Assembly: GCF_003339585.1 (NCBI RefSeq)
Contig: NZ_QPKF01000003.1
Span: 124,001-188,000 of the forward strand
DNA length: 64,000 nucleotides
Direction of reading: 5' to 3'
Origin: Exiguobacterium sp. RIT594
GTDB taxonomy: Bacteria; Bacillota; Bacilli; Exiguobacteriales; Exiguobacteriaceae
Shown: in pieces, positions 23,100-30,202 of the stretch
How the letters are laid out: every line of letters begins with the position of its first letter
How positions within the stretch are numbered: position 1 is the stretch's first letter
The notes under the pieces: model-generated
Seen by the model: only the letters and a program-made list of their open reading frames with translations
Databases searched by the model: none
Told to the model about the DNA's origin: nothing
Translations under genes and position numbers: made by a program

Positions 23100-23726
23100 T
23101 TATAGAATAGTCGTCACTTGATCGACCGGTAAACGGAGCGCCGGACGTTTTTTCGCGTCTTCGACTGCTTTCCCGACAGCAATCAACATGACCGGGACAT
23201 AACGTTCATCTGTAATAAACGTTTCTGTAAAGAGTTGGTGATTGAATCCGCCCATCGCGAGTGTCGAGAGTCCTTTTGCTTCAGCAACCAGCATCAGTTG
23301 CATCGCAGCTAAACTTGCGTTTGACATGGCTGCATCTCTCGCGTAAGCCTCGCTTTGATAAGCCCCTTCTACTTGTCCTTTGATCGAGTCAAACAAGTCT
23401 TCCGTCATGCCTCCTGCTTCTACAGCTGGTCCATAAACCGGATTATAGTTTCGGTTTGCCTGTAAATCCCCTAGTACGGCAATGACGACGGAAGAAGAAC
23501 TGATGGCCGGCTGATTGTAAGCGATTGGAGCTAATCGTTGTTTCGCTTCTTCCGAATGGAAGGCAACGAAATGCCAATGTTGCAGGTTCCAGGCACTTGG
23601 CGCAGCTGTCGTCAATTCAACCAATTCTTGTACTTCTTTTTGTGAAAGCGTGAATGTCTCATCGTAATGACGAACTGACCGGCGTTCTGTCAAAATCGAT
23701 AGTGTGTCAGATAATGTTTGATTCAT
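23100..23726 (-). CDS. Nitroreductase family protein (MhqN/YodC-like)
   Basis: A 208-residue FMN-dependent nitroreductase-fold protein. The N-terminal motif RRSVRHYDE, the AAPSAWNLQHWHF stretch, and the glycine-rich C-terminal GLSTLAMGGF region followed by VPVMLIAVGKA are typical of the family. Such enzymes reduce nitro compounds or quinones with NAD(P)H; the B. subtilis MhqN/YodC relatives respond to quinone stress. It is monocistronic, has GGGG before ATG 23726, and ends at a strong hairpin. Substrate and regulator are not visible. Confidence 0.9.
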   Translation of the reverse strand: MNQTLSDTLSILTERRSVRHYDETFTLSQKEVQELVELTTAAPSAWNLQHWHFVAFHSEEAKQRLAPIAYNQPAISSSSVVIAVLGDLQANRNYNPVYGPAVEAGGMTEDLFDSIKGQVEGAYQSEAYARDAAMSNASLAAMQLMLVAEAKGLSTLAMGGFNHQLFTETFITDERYVPVMLIAVGKAVEDAKKRPALRLPVDQVTTIL

Positions 23727-23834
23727 AATGATCCCCCTCTAAGTACATCTGTTTACTATGTTATCGTATCATCCTCTACGCTTACCTGTCATATGACAAG
23801 ACTTGCTAAAAATTCTTCTGTTATAAAACAAAGA

Positions 23835-23863
23835 TTGACATACCGCTTCTGTACTAGTACAAT
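23835..23863 (+). promoter_or_regulatory. Strong sigma-A promoter of the YhfH-like gene
   Basis: A consensus TTGACA (23835-23840) and TACAAT (23858-23863) are separated by exactly 17 bp, giving a leader of about 50 bases. Confidence 0.85.
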
Positions 23864-23921
23864 AAAATAAATTCAGTGTTATTTGCTGGTACATCCATAT
23901 ACTAAGAGGAGGAACACAATC

Positions 23922-24068
23922 ATGGAACAACCCCTTTACCAAGAGACCTCTCCCGAGTTTTACCGTCAGCTTCCGGTCAAAACCTGCTCCCATTGCGGAA
24001 AAGAAATGGATGAACAATGCGAATCGTATAAAACAGAATGTGATGAGTGTGCTGTTACAGAACACTAA
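23922..24068 (+). CDS. YhfH family small zinc-ribbon-like protein
   Basis: A 48-residue protein resembling B. subtilis YhfH in length and in the motif KTCSHCGKEMDEQ, with four cysteines in two Cys-X2-Cys pairs (CSHC and CDEC), suggesting a small zinc ribbon. The start ATG 23922 follows AGAGGAGG, so the reading frame to 23883 is too long. It has a near-consensus promoter and its own terminator, so it may be well expressed. Function of the family is unknown. Confidence 0.85.
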   Translation: MEQPLYQETSPEFYRQLPVKTCSHCGKEMDEQCESYKTECDECAVTEH

Positions 24069-24089
24069 TCGCAAATTTGCTTGAAGAAG

Positions 24090-24122
24090 GAAGTCTACCG
24101 TAGCGGATGGACTTCTTTTTTT
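24090..24122 (+). terminator. Terminator of the YhfH-like gene
   Basis: GAAGTC (24090-24095) pairs with GACTTC (24110-24115), with an inner CCG/CGG pair, followed by seven Ts. Confidence 0.82.
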
Positions 24123-24273
24123 GTTTGAAAATATAACATTATTTCTATCTTAATCAACTTTTTTTGAATTACAGGTTCTCCAGTCATCTTTTTGTAATAT
24201 TTTTGTTACAAATGAAACAGACAAAATGTTACATTTAACTCATAAGATTTTCCGTAAAGGAGCTCAGACATCA

Positions 24274-25122
24274 ATGGATTCATACAACTCAGGCAATCCC
24301 ATCGGACTTGGTCCAAGATACCGAAAACCCAAACGAAAGTATTTCGCTAAGCTTTTGATCGTGCTGGCGCTGATTCTTCTTCCGATTGGCGGTTACATCG
24401 TTTATCAGTACCTGACTTCGACACAACAACAAGCGAGCGTAAAAACCGTCCTATCTTTACAGGAAGTTCCGACTCCGAACCTGGACAAGGCACGCGTCGA
24501 GAAATGGAACGGGATTACTAAAAAAGTGGCGTATCTGACATTTGAAGACGGACCGACCGCTTTGACTCCGGACATCTTGAAATCATTAAAAGAACAAGAA
24601 GTTAAAGCGACTTTCTTTTTGATCGGAAGTAACATCGATGAGCAACCGGATGTCGTCCGCTCGATGGCAAAGGCTGGACATTACATCGGACCACACAGTG
24701 AAACTCATGATTACGACACGTTGTATAAGAAAAAGCAGTATGTTCCCGAGATGCTGCGGGTACAGAAACAAATCAACCAACTGACGAATCACAGCCCGTT
24801 GTTGACACGTCCTCCTTACGGATCAACACCTGGTATTACCAAGTCGATGGCAAAAGAGATCGAACAGGCGAAACTTCGGGTGTGGGACTGGTCAATCGAT
24901 TCGATGGACTGGTACTACAAAGATAGTGCCAAGGAAGTTGCCAAAACTGTCATCAGCCGTGCGGAAGGCCCGGTCGAAATCATCCTGTTGCATGAACAAC
25001 CACAAACATTGCGGGCATTGCCTGCGATTGTCGCCGGATTAAAGAAAAAAGGCTATCAATTTTCCATCTATGATGAAGATTTTCATGTCCCGTATAATTT
25101 CGCAAAATTCTCTAATTTATAA
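24274..25122 (+). CDS. Membrane-anchored polysaccharide deacetylase (NodB fold), altered catalytic motif
   Basis: A 282-residue protein with an N-terminal membrane anchor (about residues 25-47) and a NodB deacetylase domain (about 82-265), expected to remove N-acetyl groups from peptidoglycan or another surface glycan. Motifs: LTFEDGP (residues 88-94), HSETH, RPPYG, DWSID and a C-terminal LLHEQ. In most members motif 1 is TFDDG, where the first Asp is the general base; here it is Glu91 (codon at 24544-24546). The metal ligands Asp92 and the HxxxH pair are kept. I use ATG 24274, after AAAGGAG; the frame to 24226 lacks a ribosome site. It is followed 12 bp later by the YkyA gene. Confidence 0.88.
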   Translation: MDSYNSGNPIGLGPRYRKPKRKYFAKLLIVLALILLPIGGYIVYQYLTSTQQQASVKTVLSLQEVPTPNLDKARVEKWNGITKKVAYLTFEDGPTALTPDILKSLKEQEVKATFFLIGSNIDEQPDVVRSMAKAGHYIGPHSETHDYDTLYKKKQYVPEMLRVQKQINQLTNHSPLLTRPPYGSTPGITKSMAKEIEQAKLRVWDWSIDSMDWYYKDSAKEVAKTVISRAEGPVEIILLHEQPQTLRALPAIVAGLKKKGYQFSIYDEDFHVPYNFAKFSNL

Positions 25123-25134
25123 GGAGTTCCTTTC

Positions 25135-25785
25135 ATGATTAATAAACGGATGATCCTCACCAGTTGTTTGACCTGTCTCGGTCTCTTGGTTCTCAGTGCC
25201 TGCTCGAGTGATCCGGCTGCTTCGGTATACGAGCAGTTGGAAGAACAAGCGAAGTCCGAACAAAAAGCAGCAGTCGTCGCCGAGCAACGGACACGCCAAG
25301 ATGAAATTTCCGTCAATACCTACCAAGCCGTCCTCGAAGCCGGGGCCGATGATATTAAACGGGCACAAAATGAACGGGATGAATTGACCGCTCTGAATCA
25401 AAACCGTGTCAAATTGTTAAAACAAGAACAAACAATCCGTACCCGTGCTTTTGATGAGTTAGACCTTGCGGAATTAACAAGTACCCTATCTTCGTTGCCT
25501 GCCGCTAAAAAAGACGGGACAGCCCTTATCAATATCTTTAAAGAGCGGGAGAAGGCTTTTGATACGTTTTTGAAACGTTATGCGGCGACGATTGATTCAG
25601 AAAAGAAAGTGCTTTCCTACTTGACCGAAAAACCGAACTTCGTTAAGATTGATGAAGCAACAGCTGATTTAAACCGGACTTCCCGTCAAGCGACAGAAGC
25701 ACTCAAAACCTTTAATCAATTGACCGTCCGCTACAATGAATTAAAGCCAACCTTTTACAAAAAGGCTGGACTCAACATTAAATAA
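25135..25785 (+). CDS. YkyA family putative cell-wall-binding lipoprotein
   Basis: A 216-residue lipoprotein with signal peptide and lipobox VLSAC (Cys about residue 23), then a nearly all-helical, charged, likely coiled-coil body. Length and layout match B. subtilis YkyA (putative cell-wall-binding lipoprotein family). AAGGAG lies before ATG 25135 and the gap to the deacetylase gene is 12 bp, so both form one operon and probably act at the envelope together. Molecular role unknown. Confidence 0.85.
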   Translation: MINKRMILTSCLTCLGLLVLSACSSDPAASVYEQLEEQAKSEQKAAVVAEQRTRQDEISVNTYQAVLEAGADDIKRAQNERDELTALNQNRVKLLKQEQTIRTRAFDELDLAELTSTLSSLPAAKKDGTALINIFKEREKAFDTFLKRYAATIDSEKKVLSYLTEKPNFVKIDEATADLNRTSRQATEALKTFNQLTVRYNELKPTFYKKAGLNIK

Positions 25786-25792
25786 CTCACAC

Positions 25793-25850
25793 AGGTTGCA
25801 ACCAAACCCTGTCCAAAAAACCTGGACAAGGCCCCGTTGCAACCTTTTTT
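25793..25850 (+). terminator. Terminator of the deacetylase-YkyA operon
   Basis: AGGTTGCAAC (25793-25802) pairs with GTTGCAACCT (25836-25845), with an inner GTCC/GGAC stem, and ends in a T run. Confidence 0.88.
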
Positions 25851-25878
25851 GTGCGTTCTAAAACATGGAGGAATCTGT

Positions 25879-26784
25879 ATGAACCGTTCAAAAGCAACAC
25901 TTTTCGTCTTAATCGGCGCCATCAGTTACGGCGTTCTGTCGACGATCGTCAAACTGGCTTATGAGGCAGGATTTAATTCGGCTGCTGTTTCCGGAAGCCA
26001 ATTCTTCTTCGGGTGGCTGATGATTTTCATCTTAGCTCTGCTGTCGAAAAATCTTCGTCTTCATCCTAAAACCGCTTTTACTTTGATGGCAATCGGGATT
26101 TCAAGCGGAACGACCGGCTATCTGTATTACCAAAGCCTGCAAACTGTTTCTGCTTCTGTCGCCATCATTCTCCTCTTCCAATTCACATGGATTGGTGTCG
26201 TGATTGATTCGATTTTGGCAAGACGTCTGCCGTCACGCTCCCACTTCTTATCTGCCGTTCTGTTGATCGGAGGTGCCATTTTAGCCAGCGCGGCTTACAC
26301 CAGCGCTCTTGACGTACGCGGTACGTTGTTTGGACTTGGAGCAGCCGTCAGTTTCTCCATCTTCCTGCTTGCGAGCGGCCGGGTCGCAAACCATGTCCCG
26401 GTCATTAAAAAGAGTTTTTATATGATGACGGGCGGACTTCTGTTCGTCATGATTATGTATCCACCGACGACATTCTTGACTGCAGCCAATTTCGAACAAG
26501 GACTGATCTGGTACGCACTTCCACTTGGTCTGTTCGCCTTGATCCTACCACCGCTGTTATTCGCAGCAGGTGCTCCGCACTTAAGCCCGGCCAGCGTCTC
26601 ACTGCTTGGTGCAGCAGAACTGCCGACTGCGGTCATCTGTTCGGTCCTCATACTCGGTGAGCATCTTTCCGGTTCTCAGTGGATCGGAATCATCATCATC
26701 CTGATCGGGATTTTTTATCCGATTTATGTCAGCAGTCTGAAACAGTCGACCACTTCTGTTCCACGTCAAAACGACCTCTCCTGA
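25879..26784 (+). CDS. EamA (DMT superfamily) transporter
   Basis: A 301-residue protein with ten predicted membrane helices arranged as two EamA repeats; the glycine-rich GAISYGVLSTIVKLAYEAG segment near the N-terminus and the AELPTAVICSVLILGE segment near helix 9 are characteristic. DMT transporters move amino acids, nucleobases or other metabolites; substrate cannot be told. ATG 25879 has TGGAGGA six bases upstream; the longer frame would start inside the preceding terminator. The gene's stop lies inside its own terminator. Confidence 0.9.
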   Translation: MNRSKATLFVLIGAISYGVLSTIVKLAYEAGFNSAAVSGSQFFFGWLMIFILALLSKNLRLHPKTAFTLMAIGISSGTTGYLYYQSLQTVSASVAIILLFQFTWIGVVIDSILARRLPSRSHFLSAVLLIGGAILASAAYTSALDVRGTLFGLGAAVSFSIFLLASGRVANHVPVIKKSFYMMTGGLLFVMIMYPPTTFLTAANFEQGLIWYALPLGLFALILPPLLFAAGAPHLSPASVSLLGAAELPTAVICSVLILGEHLSGSQWIGIIIILIGIFYPIYVSSLKQSTTSVPRQNDLS

Positions 26785-26809
26785 GCAATCAGGAAAGGTC
26801 GTTTTTTTT
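26770..26809 (+). terminator. Terminator of the EamA gene
   Basis: ACGACCT/AGGTCGT outer and TCCTGA/TCAGGA inner pairs with a 4-base loop, then a run of eight Ts. The left arm is inside the last codons of the gene. Confidence 0.88.
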
Positions 26810-26813
26810 AATA

Positions 26814-28331
26814 TTATTTTTGACGTTTCATCGCATCCGCGACGAATTCGACATCCGTACCAATGATGATTTGGACGTTTTTTGCCCCCATCTTCATGAC
26901 ACCTTTTGCGCCGGCCGCTTTAATCGCAGCTTCGTCAATGATTGTCGAATCCTTTACTTGGAGACGGAGCCGTGTCGCACAGTTATCAATCGCTGTGACG
27001 TTGTCCGTTCCTTGTAAGCCCGCAAAAATCCGGGCTGCTTGTTGCTCGTACTTATCATCCGATACGCCTGTAACAGGTCCTGCATCCGTCACAAGTGTTT
27101 CATCTTCACGACCCGGTGTCTTCAGATCAAATTTCGTGATCATGAAGTAGAACAGGAAGTAATAGATGACGGCGAACACGAGACCGACAACCAGTAAAAG
27201 CAACGGTTTTGTCGCGATTCCGAAGTTCAGGACATAATCAATGAAACCGGCCGAGAAGGAGAAACCGTGCAAGATACCGAGTAAATTGACGACTGCCATC
27301 GAAACACCCGTCAACACGGCGTGCATGACATATAAGACCGGTGACAAGAACATAAATGAAAACTCAATCGGTTCCGTAATTCCTGTCAGGAACGACGTTA
27401 ATCCTAAACCGATCATTGCTCCTGCGACTGCTTTCCGGTTTTCTTTACGTGCTGCCATGACCATCGCTGCGGCAGCGGCCGGTAATGCGAACATCATGAT
27501 TGGGAAAAATCCTGCTTGATAAATACCGGCTGTCGGATCTCCTGCGAAGAACCGTGCGATATCTCCATTTGCAATCGTTCCATCCGCTTTTTCGTATGAA
27601 CCGAAGACGAACCAGAAAATATTGTTCAAGACATGGTGAAGACCGACAGGAATCAACAGACGGTTGAAGAATCCAAACAGTGCGGCTCCTCCCGCCCCAA
27701 GGCTGACCATCCATTCTCCCGCATTATTGATCCCATCTTCAATGAACGGCCATAAGTAGCCAAAGACGAATGCCAGGACCAGCATGACCGCTGAAGTGAT
27801 GATTGGAACGAAACGGCGTCCCCCGAAGAATGCTAACCAATCCGGTAACTTAATGTCGTAAAATCGGTTGTATAACAAACCGGCGACAATACCGGCAATG
27901 ATTCCGCCGAATACAGCCATATTGACCATGGAACCTAAGGCTGCCTGATTGGCAATGGAACTCAAGGTCGCTCCATCCACCTTCGTCGAGGAATCATTGA
28001 CGATGGCGGCAATCGCATCGTATTTGGCCTGAATTTGAGCGCTTGAATAATCCTTGTTCATGGAGTCGACACCCGTTTTTAAGACCAAATATCCGACTGC
28101 ACCTGCCAAACCGGCAGCTCCACTTGCATCAATGGATAATCCAATCGCGACACCAATCGCAAAAATTAGTGGAAGATTATCAAAAATCGCACCACCTGCG
28201 GCCACCATTAATGGAACGTCCAACATGTCGGCTGAACCAAGTCGAAGGACAATTCCTGCGGCTGGTAAAACGGCGATCGGTAGCATTAAGGCCTTACCGA
28301 TTCGTTGAAGAAACTGCAACATATACTTCAC
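26814..28331 (-). CDS. nagP: N-acetylglucosamine-type PTS transporter, EIIC-EIIB
   Basis: A 505-residue glucose-family PTS permease. EIIC spans about residues 1-395 with about ten helices and the motifs GLSIDASGAAGLAGAVGYL and GITEPIEFSFMF. EIIB spans about 425-505 with the phosphorylated Cys in DNCATRLRL. There is no EIIA domain. The layout fits NagP/NagE-type GlcNAc or glucosamine carriers. The functional link is supported by a 19-bp operator at 28412-28430 that nearly matches the one before nagAB (60453-60471), and a cre-like site at 28365-28381. It would import GlcNAc as GlcNAc-6-phosphate for NagA and NagB. Confidence 0.88.
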   Translation of the reverse strand: MKYMLQFLQRIGKALMLPIAVLPAAGIVLRLGSADMLDVPLMVAAGGAIFDNLPLIFAIGVAIGLSIDASGAAGLAGAVGYLVLKTGVDSMNKDYSSAQIQAKYDAIAAIVNDSSTKVDGATLSSIANQAALGSMVNMAVFGGIIAGIVAGLLYNRFYDIKLPDWLAFFGGRRFVPIITSAVMLVLAFVFGYLWPFIEDGINNAGEWMVSLGAGGAALFGFFNRLLIPVGLHHVLNNIFWFVFGSYEKADGTIANGDIARFFAGDPTAGIYQAGFFPIMMFALPAAAAAMVMAARKENRKAVAGAMIGLGLTSFLTGITEPIEFSFMFLSPVLYVMHAVLTGVSMAVVNLLGILHGFSFSAGFIDYVLNFGIATKPLLLLVVGLVFAVIYYFLFYFMITKFDLKTPGREDETLVTDAGPVTGVSDDKYEQQAARIFAGLQGTDNVTAIDNCATRLRLQVKDSTIIDEAAIKAAGAKGVMKMGAKNVQIIIGTDVEFVADAMKRQK

Positions 28332-28364
28332 CCTTTCTTAAATAAAAACAAATAATGACATGGC

Positions 28365-28381
28365 GATGAAAACGCTTTAAC
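28365..28381. promoter_or_regulatory. cre-like CcpA site upstream of nagP
   Basis: The core ATGAAAACGCTTTAA matches the Bacillus cre consensus with one mismatch. It lies 35-50 bp upstream of the PTS start codon, suggesting catabolite repression. Confidence 0.55.
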
Positions 28382-28411
28382 ATTTATTATTATTCCACAT
28401 ACACATCCAAA

Positions 28412-28430
28412 TGACTAGACCTTTATACAT
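28412..28430. promoter_or_regulatory. Candidate NagR operator upstream of nagP
   Basis: TGACTAGACCTTTATACAT is identical at 17 of 19 positions to the sequence upstream of nagA (60453-60471). It resembles the TATAGACC core of GntR/HutC-type NagR (YvoA) sites. Confidence 0.7.
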
Positions 28431-28441
28431 ATTTTTTTCAT

Positions 28442-28472
28442 AAAAAAAGATCCCTTTACACAAGGGACCTTA
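28442..28472 (-). terminator. Terminator of the csbD-like gene
   Basis: An imperfect stem AAGGTCCCTT/AAAGGGATCTT on the minus strand is followed by a T run, just downstream of the CsbD stop. Confidence 0.78.
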
Positions 28473-28483
28473 ATGGGTACAGA

Positions 28484-28681
28484 TTAACGACGATTTGTAT
28501 CTTCGAGATTCTGTTGAACATTCCCAACCGTTTTTTTAGCATCGCCTTTAAGCTGATCTTTTTTGCCTTCACGTTCTGTTGATTTATCTCCTGTTGCTTT
28601 TCCGAGCGCTTCTTTCGCTTTTCCAGCAACTTTATCAACTAAACCATCCGTTTTTTTGCTTAATCCGCTATCGTTTGACAT
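28484..28681 (-). CDS. CsbD family stress-response protein
   Basis: A 65-residue, highly charged, Gly/Lys-rich protein with the CsbD pattern (KVAGKAKEALGKATGDKSTEREGKK split across the middle). CsbD family genes are general-stress genes of unknown mechanism, often sigma-B controlled. Two starts exist: ATG 28687 touches the ribosome site GGGGGT, while ATG 28681 is seven bases from it, so I use 28681. A sigma-B-type promoter is visible upstream (28719-28743), and a terminator follows. Confidence 0.88.
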   Translation of the reverse strand: MSNDSGLSKKTDGLVDKVAGKAKEALGKATGDKSTEREGKKDQLKGDAKKTVGNVQQNLEDTNRR

Positions 28682-28718
28682 GTTCATTACCCCCTATTTT
28701 TTTAACGCATAGTAGTAT

Positions 28719-28743
28719 GTTCCCACCTGAAACAGATTCAAAC
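28719..28743 (-). promoter_or_regulatory. Candidate sigma-B promoter of the csbD-like gene
   Basis: On the minus strand GTTTGA (28738-28743) and GGGAAC (28719-28724) are separated by 13 bp, close to the sigma-B consensus GTTTAA/GGGTAT or GGGAAT. The start codon is about 40 bp downstream. Confidence 0.6.
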
Positions 28744-28789
28744 ATTTCTCTGCTCTCATTTGCTCCAAGTCTTAAGGGTCCATCAATCG

Positions 28790-28821
28790 AAAAACTCCCT
28801 ATCGCTTTCCGATAGGGAGTG
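28790..28821 (-). terminator. Terminator of rocD
   Basis: An 11-bp perfect stem (28794-28804 with 28810-28820) followed on the minus strand by a T run. Confidence 0.9.
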
Positions 28822-28826
28822 GACTG

Positions 28827-30029
28827 TCACTGTGCAACCGAGACGCCGAGGACTTGTTCAATCCGTTCGAATGCCCAGTCTAATTCTTCTTTTGTAATGA
28901 CGAGTGGTGGTGCAAAACGAATGACCGTCTCATGTGTTTCCTTGCAGAGCAATCCTTTTTCTTTTAATGCTTCGCAATACGGACGAGCCGCTTCTGTCAA
29001 TTCGACACCGATGAACAGTCCGCGCCCGCGAACTTCTTTAATCATCGGATTGTCGATTTCTTTTAGACGGTTCATAAAGTATGTTCCGAGCTCAAGTGAA
29101 CGTTCCGGTAACTTCTCTTCTTCCAAAACTTCGAGTGAAGCGACAGATACCGCACAGGCCAATGGATTCCCGCCGAATGTCGAACCATGCGATCCCGGAT
29201 TAAAGACACTCAGGATATCGTGGTTCGCAGCCACACAAGAAATCGGGAACACGCCGCCACCAAGTGCTTTTCCTAAGATGTACATATCTGGTGTTACATT
29301 GTCCCAGTCCGAAGCAAACCATTTACCCGAACGGCCCAGTCCTGATTGGATTTCATCCGAGACGAGTAATACGTTTTGTTCCTTACAGACGTCCTGGGCA
29401 TCTTTCAAGAATCCTTCGTACGGAATCAGGATACCCGCTTCACCTTGGATCGGCTCAACGATGAAGGCAGCTGTATTTTCCGTGATGGCGCCTTTCAGTG
29501 CTTCCAAATCCCCGTATGGAATCGTTTTGATGCCCGGTAAGAGTGGTCCGAATCCACGTTGATACTCGGCTTCTGTTGACATCGAAACAGCCGTCATCGT
29601 CCGACCATGGAAGTTCCCTTCGCAGACGATGATTTCGGCATCTCCAGGAATTTGTTTGACTTCGTACGCCCAGCGACGTGCTGCCTTAACTGCCGTCTCG
29701 ACCGCTTCCGCTCCCGTATTCATCGGCAGGACCATATCTTTTCCTGTCAATTGCGCGACCTTCTCATAAAAGAACCCCAACTGGTCATTGTGAAACGCGC
29801 GCGATGTCAGCGTAATTTTATCCGCTTGCCGTTTTAAGGCTTCGATGATTTTCGGATGACGGTGTCCTTGGTTCACAGCTGAATAGGCACTAAGCATATC
29901 CATATATTCGCGGCCTTCCGGATCTTTGACGAACACCCCTTCTGCCTCCGAGATGACGATTGGAAGCGGATGATAGTTGTGTGCCCCGAATTTCTCTGTC
30001 TGTGTAATGATTTTCTCTGTTTGATTCAT
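28827..30029 (-). CDS. rocD: Ornithine-oxo-acid transaminase
   Basis: A 400-residue class III PLP aminotransferase converting ornithine and 2-oxoglutarate to glutamate semialdehyde and glutamate. Motifs include the GNFHGRT segment, the PLP-phosphate-binding [13 protein letters not shown] and the Schiff-base lysine Lys254 in ILGKALGGG. Length equals that of B. subtilis RocD. No other roc gene is adjacent, but an amino acid antiporter of the arginine/ornithine group lies about 2.3 kb away across the PAS-EAL gene. A perfect cre box (30051-30066) just before the start suggests CcpA repression. Confidence 0.93.
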   Translation of the reverse strand: MNQTEKIITQTEKFGAHNYHPLPIVISEAEGVFVKDPEGREYMDMLSAYSAVNQGHRHPKIIEALKRQADKITLTSRAFHNDQLGFFYEKVAQLTGKDMVLPMNTGAEAVETAVKAARRWAYEVKQIPGDAEIIVCEGNFHGRTMTAVSMSTEAEYQRGFGPLLPGIKTIPYGDLEALKGAITENTAAFIVEPIQGEAGILIPYEGFLKDAQDVCKEQNVLLVSDEIQSGLGRSGKWFASDWDNVTPDMYILGKALGGGVFPISCVAANHDILSVFNPGSHGSTFGGNPLACAVSVASLEVLEEEKLPERSLELGTYFMNRLKEIDNPMIKEVRGRGLFIGVELTEAARPYCEALKEKGLLCKETHETVIRFAPPLVITKEELDWAFERIEQVLGVSVAQ

Positions 30030-30050
30030 GATAAATCCCCCTTTTTCACT

Positions 30051-30066
30051 TAGAAAACGCTTTCAT
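30051..30066. promoter_or_regulatory. cre box (CcpA site) upstream of rocD
   Basis: On the minus strand ATGAAAGCGTTTTCTA fits the WTGNAANCGNWNNCWW consensus at every position. It lies 22-37 bp before the start codon. Confidence 0.75.
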
Positions 30067-30202
30067 TCTGATTATAACAGATTCACACGGATAATCTTCA
30101 ATCGAAATACAGGATTTATTCGCATGAAAATTGAATATACTGGGAATAGACAAGACAAGTGAACCGTCATCTCTGATCATTTAAAAGGAGTGTGCGTCCG
30201 TA

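Noticed and set aside
28819-29562. 247-codon ORF antisense to rocD
   Set aside because: Codon pattern is the complement of the aminotransferase gene and no family motif or ribosome site is present.
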